The notes: generated by a model not told the origin, from the sequence alone. A stretch of DNA of 64,000 nucleotides from Bifidobacterium saguini DSM 23967 (GCF_000741715.1 NZ_JGZN01000005.1:180809-244808); one strand, 5' to 3'; numbered from the stretch's first letter, positions 18,507 to 26,631 are shown. Program-made: numbers and translations.

Positions 18507-18542
18507 AGGTCTGTCTTCCGGCAGAGCTCGGAGGGCAGACCT
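18507..18542. terminator. Hairpin between lhr and the convergent dehydrogenase
   Basis: Arms AGGTCTG and CAGACCT with further imperfect pairing inside. It lies between convergent genes and is probably a shared terminator. Confidence 0.65.
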
Positions 18543-18573
18543 CTAGTATTTGGAACGGCTTGTTATTTGCAGC

Positions 18574-19713
18574 TCAGTACAACTCTTCGAAAATCTTGCG
18601 CACACGGGCGGCATCGAGCGGTACGAAATTGTTACGCATCAGTCGTGCTTGCGTGGTCATCACACGCTCCGTGAATTCCGGCAGATCCTCACGAGTCACA
18701 CCGTACTCATGCAGCGCCTTCTTCGGCAGCAACTGGTTGATCAGTGTTTCCAGCTCGTCGTACACATTGGCCACATCACAGCCGAGCAAATCGGCGAGTA
18801 CAGCGTTCAGCTTGGCGATTTCGCCATCCGGCTTAATCTCCATGTAATTGCGCAGCACACCGGTGAACATCGCGTAGTTCGATTCGCCGTGCGGCACATG
18901 ATACTTGCCACCCAGCTGATAGCTCAGCGCGTGAACGGCGGCGCAGCCACCGGTGTCGAAGCTGATGCCCGCGTAATCGGAGGCGATGAGGAAATCGTTC
19001 ATCAATTCGTTGCGCTTGGCGCGGCGCTCACTGCTGCCGGCCGGACCCGCCGCGACAATCGCCTTATAGCCATTGACGATCATCTTCATGGCCTCATAGC
19101 CGAACAGGCGCGTGTACGGCGTGGAGTTGGGGGAGAGCGTGGACTCGACCGAATGCACGAGCGCATCCAAAGAGCTGGTCATGAACACATGGTCCGGCAG
19201 GCCATAGAGCAGCTCGGGGATGAGCACGGCATGATCGGCGAACATCTCCGGGCCTGCAATACCCGCCTTACAGCCGAGACGCGTACGGTTGATGGCCGCG
19301 ATTTCGGTGACCTCGCTGCCGGTGCCGCAAGTGGTAGGCACGAGTACGAGCCCGACCTTGCGCTTGAAATCCGGCAAATGGTCGATCACGTCATCGATGC
19401 TGGCACCACCGGCCACGGCCACGATCTTCGACATGTCCATCACCGCGCCGCCGCCGATGGCTACGATACGGTTGTAATTGAACTGGGCGGCATCCTGGAT
19501 GATGGCGTCGATCATCACGTCGGTCGGCTCCTGATTGCCGTACTTGTCCACCAACAGCACGTTCGCGTCATTGAGATACGGCTTCAAGAATGCGTCATGA
19601 ATCATGCCGATGCTGACCACCAGGTCGCTCGGGCCAAGCTCGAACGCTTCAGCGAATTCCTTGACCGTGGCGAACTGATAGATGTCTTTTGGCCCTACGG
19701 TGAGCATCTTCAT
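18574..19713 (-). CDS. Iron-containing alcohol dehydrogenase, 4-hydroxybutyrate dehydrogenase-like
   Basis: A 379-residue group III (iron-dependent) alcohol dehydrogenase. The NAD(P)-binding AIGGGAVMDMSK and the VPTTCGTGSEVT block are present. Metal ligands are visible in the Asp of SSLDALVHSVE and the His residues of AVHALSYQLGGKYHVPHGESN. The N-terminus (LTVGPKDIYQF) and C-terminus (RLMRNNFVPLDA) resemble clostridial 4-hydroxybutyrate dehydrogenase closely, which reduces succinate semialdehyde. No succinyl-CoA or GABA genes are near, so the true substrate may be another short hydroxy-acid aldehyde. A GGAGGAATCGCACC site precedes the ATG at 19713. Confidence 0.85.
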   Translation of the reverse strand: MKMLTVGPKDIYQFATVKEFAEAFELGPSDLVVSIGMIHDAFLKPYLNDANVLLVDKYGNQEPTDVMIDAIIQDAAQFNYNRIVAIGGGAVMDMSKIVAVAGGASIDDVIDHLPDFKRKVGLVLVPTTCGTGSEVTEIAAINRTRLGCKAGIAGPEMFADHAVLIPELLYGLPDHVFMTSSLDALVHSVESTLSPNSTPYTRLFGYEAMKMIVNGYKAIVAAGPAGSSERRAKRNELMNDFLIASDYAGISFDTGGCAAVHALSYQLGGKYHVPHGESNYAMFTGVLRNYMEIKPDGEIAKLNAVLADLLGCDVANVYDELETLINQLLPKKALHEYGVTREDLPEFTERVMTTQARLMRNNFVPLDAARVRKIFEELY

Positions 19714-19803
19714 GGTGCGATTCCTCCGTTGTCTGGATGATGTTAGGATATTGCGCCCGATGCTAATCCCGGTTCATGTCGGTGATGTTGCCTGTTGCTG
19801 CGA

Positions 19804-20202
19804 TTACAGAAGTGCAGAGATGATGAGGAAGACCAAGGAAAGCGCTGGCAGAGTGAACTGCTTGACGGCGGCTGCGCGCTTGTCCGGGCTGCCGGTGAAC
19901 AGTACCAGTGCGGCGAGCACCATTGATGCTGTGCCGGCTACCATCAGTGTGATGCCAACGGTCTGTTGAGCCTGCTGCCCGAGCAAGGTGATTATTGCAC
20001 CAGCGGCAGCCATAATGCCGAGGAACAAGTTGTAAAAACCTTGATTATAGGCCATCTCCTTGGTTGCTTCGGCTTCTTCGGTCGAGATAATGGAGAAGGT
20101 TTTCATGGTGTTCGTTTCAGTCCATCGGAATGATTCCAAAACGAAAATCAGCACATGCAACAGGCCTGCCAATACGGCGAAAACACAGGATGCGGTAAGC
20201 AC
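19804..20202 (-). CDS. DUF1304 family small membrane protein
   Basis: A 132-residue protein with four hydrophobic segments (about 1-22, 58-76, 80-102, 112-132). The signature region around residue 53 (YNQGFYNLFLGI) and the early FVLESFRW are those of DUF1304 membrane proteins, whose function is unknown. The start is a GTG at 20202 with AGGAGA upstream. It lies 90 bases upstream of the dehydrogenase on the same strand and could be co-transcribed with it. Confidence 0.8.
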   Translation of the reverse strand: MLTASCVFAVLAGLLHVLIFVLESFRWTETNTMKTFSIISTEEAEATKEMAYNQGFYNLFLGIMAAAGAIITLLGQQAQQTVGITLMVAGTASMVLAALVLFTGSPDKRAAAVKQFTLPALSLVFLIISALL

Positions 20203-20311
20203 GATGATATTTCTCCTCTCTCAATTTGAACGGCATAAGTCTAGCAATGATGTGCACCGGGATAGACTAAGAAATGCTCATCAAACACATGGAATTGGAA
20301 GGAAAAGAAGG

Positions 20312-20581
20312 TCAATCCCATTGTGGATTTCTTGCCATCAGTTCGTTGACTGCAGCGGATGTGGGATCTTTCAGTGCTGCCATGTAAATGTCGAATGATG
20401 CGGAGTCCAATTGCAAGGTTGTCTCATTGTTGATTTCGTAGCGCGCTGCATCAATAAGATGTTGTGCGGCCCATTGAGAGAGTGTCAAATCGGTCAGTGA
20501 GGCGGCGTGTACGAATAGCGCATATTGTTCATCGGTGAGAGGAATGCTTAATTGCGCTGCTTGTTGTTGGTTTGTCGTCAT
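20312..20581 (-). CDS. DUF1778 (TacA-like) antitoxin, no toxin partner seen
   Basis: An 89-residue protein. The middle part with DLTLSQWAAQHLIDAARYEI followed by a short C-terminal region (LDSASFDIYMAALKDP, then the ending NPQWD) follows the DUF1778 layout: a ribbon-helix-helix DNA-binding domain and a toxin-neutralising tail. Normal partners are GNAT acetyltransferase toxins encoded directly downstream, overlapping or a few bases away. None is present here: downstream on this strand is the DUF1304 gene. The ATG at 20581 was chosen because GGAG lies eight bases before it. An upstream ATG at 20593 has none. Confidence 0.7.
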   Translation of the reverse strand: MTTNQQQAAQLSIPLTDEQYALFVHAASLTDLTLSQWAAQHLIDAARYEINNETTLQLDSASFDIYMAALKDPTSAAVNELMARNPQWD

Positions 20582-20891
20582 CACGTTCTCCATTATGCAG
20601 TGAAATTGGTAAATAGTGATGTTCCTTTCAAACGTTGACTTGGGAGAACCGCATCAAGATGCAACATTGTGAAAGCCATTACGTCAATTTATTAATGATT
20701 TGGTTTGGCTGTTTGGATGACTGAGTAGCCCCTTGTTATTTTGAAGGGTTGATTCGCTGGTTTCCGCGAGCTTCGTCAGTTACGTTTTCGTTGCAATGAT
20801 GCCGTTTTGACGACTTTCGTGAGATTTCGCTGATTGCTGCTGATTTTGTTGTTTTCCGCGGTCGCTGTGTCCCGGTTGTGTCTGTATCGGT

Positions 20892-20939
20892 TCCAGTGCT
20901 CCCCAGTCGAATGCGACATAATGACTGAGGAGCACTGGA
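20892..20939. repeat. Inverted repeat, 17-base arms
   Basis: Arms TCCAGTGCTCCCCAGTC and GACTGAGGAGCACTGGA pair at 16 of 17 positions around a 14-base loop. No T run follows. It may mark the edge of a lost segment or be a terminator remnant. Confidence 0.65.
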
Positions 20940-21082
20940 GCCGGCGACGAGGCGTTCATTCGGCCCATCATCGCGATATGGTCGAATCCGGCGGGGATGT
21001 CGTGCGCCGAAGATAGGGAACGGCATCTGATTTCCGTGTGAGAGAACGATGGGGCGGCAGACAACGTAGGCCGCCATCGAGA

Positions 21083-21154
21083 CAATATCTGGTCAAGGAC
21101 TATGGTTCCGGCGATACGGACGTGCATGCACTGCGCGGCGTCAACGTGCGGTAG
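21083..21154 (+). pseudogene. Remnant of an ABC transporter ATP-binding protein gene (N-terminal fragment)
   Basis: The frame from 21083 reads QYLVKDYGSGDTDVHALRGV then NVR and a stop. This is the first two strands of a LolD/MacB-type ABC ATPase (the usual KDYGSGDT.VHALRGVN block before the Walker A motif). The Walker A and everything after it are missing, and no start codon with a ribosome binding site is present. It sits beside a TetR gene, where such export ABC genes are common, so it is probably what remains after deletion. Confidence 0.65.
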
Positions 21155-21303
21155 GGGGTATTTTCGTTTTCCCTCGCGATGATGAGGAAGAATGCGCATG
21201 CTTGTTCGTCGGCATCATGCTGGCCGCCGGTTTCTGGATGCCGCCGGACAGAGCGCTTCGTTTGCAGACAAGTTGCCGGGGCGTTCGTATAACGGGCCTG
21301 TGG

Positions 21304-21864
21304 TCAATTGCCGAGCATGGTGTGGATTGCTTCGACGGTCGAGACGACGATGGCGAGTACTTCCGCGGCGCTTTCCTTGCGCCCGTGCCGTATCCATGCG
21401 TCCAGCCCTCCGACCAGAGCGGATGCGGCGATGGCGATGATGTACTCCTCCTGCTCGGCGGTGACCTTTGCGTTCGGGAAGAAGTCGTGTCCGCCTTCCT
21501 TGACGAGCGTTCGGAACGAACGATAGAGGATGTCCATGTGCCCGCTGTCGGCGACGAGTTGTAGCAGTCGTGATTCGTCGATCCATTGTTCGATGAAGAA
21601 TTGGCAGACGCTTCGCGTGTCCGTGTTGTTCAGGTCGTGTTGCCGGATAAGGATGCGATCCATCGTCCGGTCGCACAGGTATGCGAGCACATCGTCGGTG
21701 GTGTCGAACAGACGGTAGAACGTGGCCCTCCCCACATAGGATTCGCGTTGGATGTCGGTGATGGTGATTTTGGCGAATTCCTTGTGATCGGCGAGTTTGA
21801 GCAGAGCCTCGCCGATCAGTCTGGCCGACTCCTGCACCCGTCTGTCTTCCTTGATTCGGTACAT
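21304..21864 (-). CDS. TetR/AcrR family transcriptional regulator
   Basis: A 186-residue repressor. The N-terminal helix-turn-helix occupies about residues 12-58, with ITITDIQRESYVGRATFYRL as the turn and recognition helix. The rest is an all-helical ligand-binding domain ending in AIHTMLGN. It is divergent from the lipocalin/CrtC-like gene at 21977, and two palindromic sites in the 112-base gap (21891-21934) are its likely operators, so it probably represses that gene and itself. The inducer is unknown. Confidence 0.85.
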   Translation of the reverse strand: MYRIKEDRRVQESARLIGEALLKLADHKEFAKITITDIQRESYVGRATFYRLFDTTDDVLAYLCDRTMDRILIRQHDLNNTDTRSVCQFFIEQWIDESRLLQLVADSGHMDILYRSFRTLVKEGGHDFFPNAKVTAEQEEYIIAIAASALVGGLDAWIRHGRKESAAEVLAIVVSTVEAIHTMLGN

Positions 21865-21890
21865 TCCAGTCTCTTTCGTTTCGCTTCTTT

Positions 21891-21934
21891 CGATACGTTT
21901 GTATCGTAAGTGGCCTTAATGATACAACTGTACC
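21891..21934. promoter_or_regulatory. Two GATAC-N4-GTATC operator candidates
   Basis: CGATACGTTTGTATCG at 21891-21906 is a perfect palindrome in its arms, and TGATACAACTGTACC at 21920-21934 is a second copy with one mismatch. They are about 28 bases apart, in the divergent gap between a TetR gene and the lipocalin/CrtC-like gene. Confidence 0.65.
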
Positions 21935-21976
21935 GTAAATAACGGACGGAATGCCGTCATCACCAAGGAGCCAGCC

Positions 21977-22987
21977 ATGAACCTGTACCCCAATATCAAT
22001 CCGAATCTCATGACGTCCAACGCTCTCGAACCGCGGCTCGGTGTCGCGCCGCAAGTCGATCTGAGCGGTGATCTTCCCCGCAAACCCGATTACACCGTCG
22101 ATTCGTGGTTCGTCATCGGCCGTGTCGAGGCGGAAGGGCATGCCGTCGACTATCTGTTCCACATCATGGCCATGCAAATGCCGATTCCGGTTCCGTCAAT
22201 GGCGAAGAAATGGCAGATCGCCTACTCGCTGCTCGATGAAACCGACGGCTACTACGTTGCCGGCGACCATATTTACGCCGATAAGGAGGTGACCGCCGAC
22301 ACCGATCATTTCCGCATCGAACTGCCGAATGCCGAAATGAGCGGCGATTGGAATCGCATGCGCATCCGGCTCAAGGAGGACGAATTCGAAGTCGACACCG
22401 AAGCCAGTGCCGTCCACTACCCGGTCTTCACGCGCGGTGCCTCAGTCTTCGACCTGTTCGGCATGGTCATCCACCAATACTCCATTCCGTATATGAAGAC
22501 CACCGGCACCCTGACCGTACGCGGACATCGGTATGCGCTGGACGGCGACAACGCGGTTTCGTGGTTCGACCGCCAATGGCAGAAGCAGAATTTCAAGATC
22601 ACCACCGAATGGTCGTGGATGGCCATCTATCTGGACGATGGCAGCGTCATCAGTGTGCTCGACAGCGTCGGTGACACCGACACTCCGCGGTTCATGACCG
22701 TACTCAATCCGGACGGCTCCCTGACGCATTCCACCGCCGTCAAGCCATTCGGTGCCTGCGAGACACGTCACTGGACTTCGGAATCCGGACAGACCTATGC
22801 CACGCGGTGGGACCTTGAATTTCCCGATTTCGATGCAAAACTGCACATCGAACCGGTGATCGAGCATCAGGAAATCACCTCGTCGATGAAGAAACTCAGC
22901 AAGTACGAAGGTGCCGCCGCTGTGACCGGCACCTTCCAGGGGCAACCGGTTACGGGCCGCGCCACTGTCGAGCTCATCAAGATTTGA
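21977..22987 (+). CDS. Lipocalin/CrtC-like protein (possible hydratase), paralogue 1
   Basis: A 336-residue protein without signal peptide or membrane segment. An early WFVIGRVEAEGHAVDY, a central YSIPYMKTTGTLTV, the WFDRQW motif near residue 195 and a C-terminal YEGAAAVTGTFQGQPVTG block follow the AttH/CrtC-like lipocalin fold (families PF07143 and PF17186). That fold includes hydroxyneurosporene synthase, AttH and fungal kievitone hydratase. A hydratase or ligand-binding role on a hydrophobic compound is a family-level inference only. AAGGAG lies at the right distance before the ATG at 21977. A paralogue is encoded at 25612-26631, and the two bracket an exporter and a second TetR gene. Confidence 0.75.
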   Translation: MNLYPNINPNLMTSNALEPRLGVAPQVDLSGDLPRKPDYTVDSWFVIGRVEAEGHAVDYLFHIMAMQMPIPVPSMAKKWQIAYSLLDETDGYYVAGDHIYADKEVTADTDHFRIELPNAEMSGDWNRMRIRLKEDEFEVDTEASAVHYPVFTRGASVFDLFGMVIHQYSIPYMKTTGTLTVRGHRYALDGDNAVSWFDRQWQKQNFKITTEWSWMAIYLDDGSVISVLDSVGDTDTPRFMTVLNPDGSLTHSTAVKPFGACETRHWTSESGQTYATRWDLEFPDFDAKLHIEPVIEHQEITSSMKKLSKYEGAAAVTGTFQGQPVTGRATVELIKI

Positions 22988-23420
22988 ATCGGTGTTGCGG
23001 ATTCGTATCGTCCACATGGTGATGGGCTGTCCGGGATTCGCCTTGTCTTTCCTGCGGGATTGTCCCGCTGCAACGGTGGAATGGAAACCGCGCCCGGTGC
23101 GGGTTATGCGGACAGGGGCAATGTCGCGGCCGAGGCGAACGCGGCCATGCCAGTCATTCATGCGGAGTATATGCCGGTGGCAAGTGATGTGTGACCGGGG
23201 TAATCGCGTTTGACTATGGCCGGCACCAGAACGTTGTCCACCGCGATCGAGCAACCGATGACGAGCGTGCCGGCCCACAATCCGATGGTGCCACATGCCG
23301 AACGGATCACGATGCCGACGATGGGATGGGATGATGTTCTGTTATCTGTTCCGTGATGATTGACTAGATGATTGAGAGTATCCGTGTGATGATGCCGTTG
23401 ATTCGTATAGGGGGTGTTCG
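22988..23420. other. Intergenic stretch with a transporter remnant
   Basis: No intact gene. Most of it is the decayed MFS fragment on the minus strand at 23104-23331. The remaining bases on either side show no promoter or RNA that I can recognise. Confidence 0.6.
23104..23331 (-). pseudogene. Remnant of an MFS transporter (CynX/NimT type)
   Basis: The minus-strand frame from 23331 reads a membrane segment (TIGLWAGTLVIGCSIAVDNV) and then LVPAIVKRDYPGHTSLATGI YSA, the diagnostic loop of CynX-type carriers (LLPALVKRDFP..G..TGLYS). A TGA interrupts the frame right after YSA. The next residues (MTGMAAFASAATLPLS) still continue the expected helix, then a second stop follows. No start or end of the gene is left. 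Confidence 0.75.
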
Positions 23421-23966
23421 TTATCGTCCGTCGGGGATCCGAGCGGCGATGGCGTTGAGGTTTTCGACGACCGCCGCGATGATCTCGTCGTCGCTTTGTC
23501 CGCCTTCCAGCTTGAGCAGGCCAAGCGAGTGGAGGGCCCCGGCGATGGAGAAGACGGCGGCGATGCGCTCGCGCTCGTTCGCTGCTCGGGCGGAGTAACG
23601 TTCGACGAGCATCGATTCGATTTTGCGGAACATGGCTTCGGGGCGGCCTGCGAACAGGACGCGCAGATCGTCGATCTGGCTGTCGATGGCCGGTCTCCAG
23701 CCATTGAGGAATGCGGTTGGATCGGACAGGATCTTGTCCTTGTCGGGGTAATGCTCCAGCATCGCGTCGATGGTCTCGTCCTCAAGCTTGTCGTTGAGGT
23801 CGTATACGTCGAGGTAATGCTTGTAGAACGTACTCGGGTTGACGAGCGCAAGGTCGCAGATGTCCTTGACCTTGACTTTCGAGACCGGAACTCCTGATGC
23901 CCGTAGGCGCAGAAACGCCTCGCGGATTGCCTTGCGGGTTTTGACGATGCGCAGATCGGTCACCAT
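23421..23966 (-). CDS. TetR/AcrR family transcriptional regulator
   Basis: A 181-residue regulator with an N-terminal helix-turn-helix (about residues 8-55, VKVKDICDLALVNPSTFYKH) and a helical C-terminal domain. It is divergent from the MFS exporter at 24151. The 184-base gap holds a perfect 26-base inverted repeat (24023-24048) that is the natural operator candidate. The ATG at 23966 lies one base after AGGAG, and the GTG next to it (23963) is equally possible. It likely controls the exporter and the second lipocalin/CrtC-like gene downstream of it. Confidence 0.85.
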   Translation of the reverse strand: MVTDLRIVKTRKAIREAFLRLRASGVPVSKVKVKDICDLALVNPSTFYKHYLDVYDLNDKLEDETIDAMLEHYPDKDKILSDPTAFLNGWRPAIDSQIDDLRVLFAGRPEAMFRKIESMLVERYSARAANERERIAAVFSIAGALHSLGLLKLEGGQSDDEIIAAVVENLNAIAARIPDGR

Positions 23967-24022
23967 GCTCCTTTCGTTCTGCCGGTAGCGTCATTCCTGC
24001 TCCGTCCATAAGCCGCGTGTTG

Positions 24023-24048
24023 TTCGACGATTCAGGCGAATCGTCGAA
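24023..24048. promoter_or_regulatory. Perfect 26-base inverted repeat, operator candidate
   Basis: TTCGACGATTC, a 4-base spacer AGGC, and GAATCGTCGAA. It lies in the divergent gap between a TetR gene and the MFS exporter. A/T-rich bases with a second weak dyad (TTGAT/ATCAA around 24107-24123) lie nearer the exporter start, where a promoter would be. Confidence 0.7.
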
Positions 24049-24150
24049 TAAGCGAGAAATGTCGCATATCGGTGGTTGTCATCCGTTGCGTTTCGATAAT
24101 AATTGATGCTCGTTGAATAATCAATAACTATTGTTTATCGGAGTGTTATT

Positions 24151-25563
24151 GTGAAACTTGGCATCAACAGAAAACAATGGATCATGGTCATCGTGCTGCT
24201 CATGGGCACATTGCTGGCCGTGCTCAACATGTCGGTGGTAACGCCGGCGCTGCCGTCCATCATGAAGGATCTCGGGGTGGATTCCACCACCGTTCAGTGG
24301 CTGTCCAGCGGCTATTCTCTGGTCGAGGCGATGGTCATCCCGCTCGCAGCGTTCCTCATGGGGCGCTTCTCCACCCGCAGACTGTTCATTGGATGCATCT
24401 CATTGTTCGCGGCCGGCAGTCTCGTCGCCGCATTCGCGTCGACCTTCCCCTTGCTCATGGTCGGCCGGGTGCTGCAGTCCCTGTGCACCGGCGCGATCAT
24501 GCCGATGGTCACCGCGGTGATCCTGCTCGTGTTCCCCAAGGAAAGCCGCGGTGCGGCAATGGGCGTCACAGGACTCGTCGTCGGTTTCGCCCCGGCGCTC
24601 GGCCCGTCCATCTCCGGCGTGATCATCGACTCGTTCGGCTGGCGCACGCTGTTCGTCATCATGGCGGCCGTCTCGCTGATCGTCATCGCGTTGGCCGCCG
24701 TCTACCTGCGTAACTTCGACGGCTTCCAACCGGGTGCGTTCGACCTTGTCTCCGTGCTGCTCTCCTCGGCCGGTCTGGCATGCCTGTTGTACGGGCTGTC
24801 CACGTTCACGTCCACCGGCAACATGATGCTCACCGTCTCGCTGATCGTCGTCGGCGTGCTGCTCGTGGCCGTGTTCGTGCGCCGACAGCTCAAGGCGAAG
24901 GAACCGATGCTGCGCATCGGAATCCTCGCCAACCGCACCTACGCGCATTCGGTGATCATCGTGGCATGCATGCAGGCGGACCTCATGGGTTGCAACGTCA
25001 TGGTGCCGATGTTCATCCAGACCGTGCTCGGCGCATCCGCCACCGCTAGCGGGCTCGCCATGCTTCCCGGCGCCCTCATCGGCGCATGCTGCGGTATCGT
25101 CTCAGGCCGCATGTTCGACAAATACGGCATCCGCAAGGTCGCCCTGCCCGGCCTGACGGTCATGACCATCGGCGGCGTGTTCATGGCTCTGCTCGGCGCG
25201 GACGCCTCGGTCATCCTCACGGCATGCGCCTATACCGTGCTCGACGCGGGACTCATGTTCGCCATGATCCCGGTGAACACCTGGGGCATCAACGCACTCG
25301 ACAACGAAAACATCGGGCACGCGCAAAGCGTGACCAACACCGTCGGACAGATCGCCTCCTCGATGGGCACAGCCCTCATCGTATCCATCTCCGCACTGTC
25401 CGCCACCCTCGCGCCCACCGCCACCGGACACGCGCAATCCATACTCGGCTCGACGCTGGCATTCGCCGCCATCGCGGTCATCCTCGCGGCCGCCCTCGTC
25501 ACAGCGCTTCTGGCGACTCGAATGAACCGAGGCGCGACGAAACGGACTCTCGTCGGACAGTGA
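24151..25563 (+). CDS. MFS multidrug exporter, DHA2 (14-TM, EmrB/QacA) family
   Basis: A 470-residue drug:proton antiporter with about fourteen hydrophobic segments. LNMSVVTPALPSIMKDLGVD at the first helix, the LVEAMVIPLAAFLMGR loop region and the GPSISGVIIDSFGWR antiporter motif are typical of DHA2 exporters. The start is a GTG with GGAG eleven bases upstream. It is divergent from a TetR gene and followed after 48 bases by a lipocalin/CrtC-like gene, so the two are likely one operon. G+C and codon choice are higher and more uniform than in the flanking genes, which suggests transfer. Confidence 0.9.
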   Translation: MKLGINRKQWIMVIVLLMGTLLAVLNMSVVTPALPSIMKDLGVDSTTVQWLSSGYSLVEAMVIPLAAFLMGRFSTRRLFIGCISLFAAGSLVAAFASTFPLLMVGRVLQSLCTGAIMPMVTAVILLVFPKESRGAAMGVTGLVVGFAPALGPSISGVIIDSFGWRTLFVIMAAVSLIVIALAAVYLRNFDGFQPGAFDLVSVLLSSAGLACLLYGLSTFTSTGNMMLTVSLIVVGVLLVAVFVRRQLKAKEPMLRIGILANRTYAHSVIIVACMQADLMGCNVMVPMFIQTVLGASATASGLAMLPGALIGACCGIVSGRMFDKYGIRKVALPGLTVMTIGGVFMALLGADASVILTACAYTVLDAGLMFAMIPVNTWGINALDNENIGHAQSVTNTVGQIASSMGTALIVSISALSATLAPTATGHAQSILGSTLAFAAIAVILAAALVTALLATRMNRGATKRTLVGQ

Positions 25564-25611
25564 CCGAAACGACAACGTATCAACAGACACGGAACCAAAA
25601 CGAAATGAGAC

Positions 25612-26631
25612 ATGATGAACACCGCGAACAACTCGCTGACCCACAACATCCGTACCTTCCACCACGGCACCGAACCACTGGTGGATCCCATCCAAGACAC
25701 ATTCATACGCACCGACAAAGCCGGCAACTCATGGTTCTGGGTCGGTCATTTCGAGACGGGTGGCTACACCCTTGACTTCATGTACCATGTCAGCGTCCTG
25801 CAGTTCTCCAAATATCTGCCGGTGCGCATGATCAACAGCGTGCTGTCCATCACCGATGAGACCGGACGCATCTACCGTCACGAAGACCGCTTTTACAGGG
25901 TCGGGCAAGGACAGGTCGCAGGCCAGGGACTGCACATCCACACCGACAAGGACGTCATCGAAGGCGACCTCGACAACATGCGCATCGCATCGGCCATGCC
26001 GGACGGATCCATCTACCTCGACCTGCACGGCACCGGATATCCACTCTACAGTCTCGGTACCGGCTACTTCCAGATTGCCGGAGTGGCCAACTACCAATAC
26101 TCGTTCCCGCACATGGCTGCCAAAGGCGTCATCACTCTCGACGGCCAGCGCCACGAGGTGGAGGGAATGGCATGGATGGACCGTCAGTTCGCCGGCATGC
26201 CCAAAGGCAGAAGCCTCAAGGACGGCTACAACTGCAAATGGCTGTGGATGAACCTCTGCTTCGATAACGATCCCGACGTGATCAGCCTATGGGGTGTAAC
26301 TGACCTGGCCACGGGCAGCGAACATTGCTGGGCCAGCGTCCTGCATGAGGACGGCACCCAATCTTCCGCCGGCGTGGATCCGATGGTCGGCGACTCCTTC
26401 AACGTGTGGGAAAGTCCTGTGACCGGCATGAAATACCCAACCGGATGGACCATCTCCATCCCTGAATGGGAAGCGAAACTCACCGTCACATCCATCATGG
26501 ACGAACAGGAAATCGCTTCGCCGAACCCCTCAGGGCGCAAATACGAAGGAGCAAGCCAAGTGGTCGGCACCTACCGAGGACACTTGGTAACGGGCCGCTG
26601 TTGCCTCGAACTCGTCGGAGGATGGAACTAA
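25612..26631 (+). CDS. Lipocalin/CrtC-like protein (possible hydratase), paralogue 2
   Basis: A 339-residue homologue of the protein at 21977-22987. Shared features are the start region (WFWVGHFETGGYTLDFMYHV), YSFPHMAAKGVITLDG in the middle, a WMDRQF motif near residue 187 where the paralogue has WFDRQW, and a C-terminal YEGASQVVGTYRGHLVTG. No signal peptide. Two in-frame ATGs (25612, 25615) begin the frame with only a weak GAGAC upstream, which fits translation coupled to the exporter gene. Substitution of Phe by Met and Trp by Phe in the motif suggests the two paralogues differ in ligand. Confidence 0.75.
   Translation: MMNTANNSLTHNIRTFHHGTEPLVDPIQDTFIRTDKAGNSWFWVGHFETGGYTLDFMYHVSVLQFSKYLPVRMINSVLSITDETGRIYRHEDRFYRVGQGQVAGQGLHIHTDKDVIEGDLDNMRIASAMPDGSIYLDLHGTGYPLYSLGTGYFQIAGVANYQYSFPHMAAKGVITLDGQRHEVEGMAWMDRQFAGMPKGRSLKDGYNCKWLWMNLCFDNDPDVISLWGVTDLATGSEHCWASVLHEDGTQSSAGVDPMVGDSFNVWESPVTGMKYPTGWTISIPEWEAKLTVTSIMDEQEIASPNPSGRKYEGASQVVGTYRGHLVTGRCCLELVGGWN

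Larger units (their letters stand above)
20594..21303. other. Gene-poor 0.7 kb stretch with a large inverted repeat and gene debris
   Basis: I find no intact gene here. It holds a stem-loop at 20892-20939 (17-base arms, one mismatch) and the remnant of an ABC transporter ATPase gene at 21083-21154. The plus strand after that has short frames with hydrophobic stretches (for example FVGIMLAAGFWM near 21202) that may be further debris. The rest shows nothing I can name. Confidence 0.6.

Noticed and set aside
22442..23296. A 284-codon minus-strand frame over the first lipocalin/CrtC-like gene
   Set aside because: It is antisense to a gene with a strong ribosome binding site. The true minus-strand signal in this area is the decayed MFS fragment in another frame.
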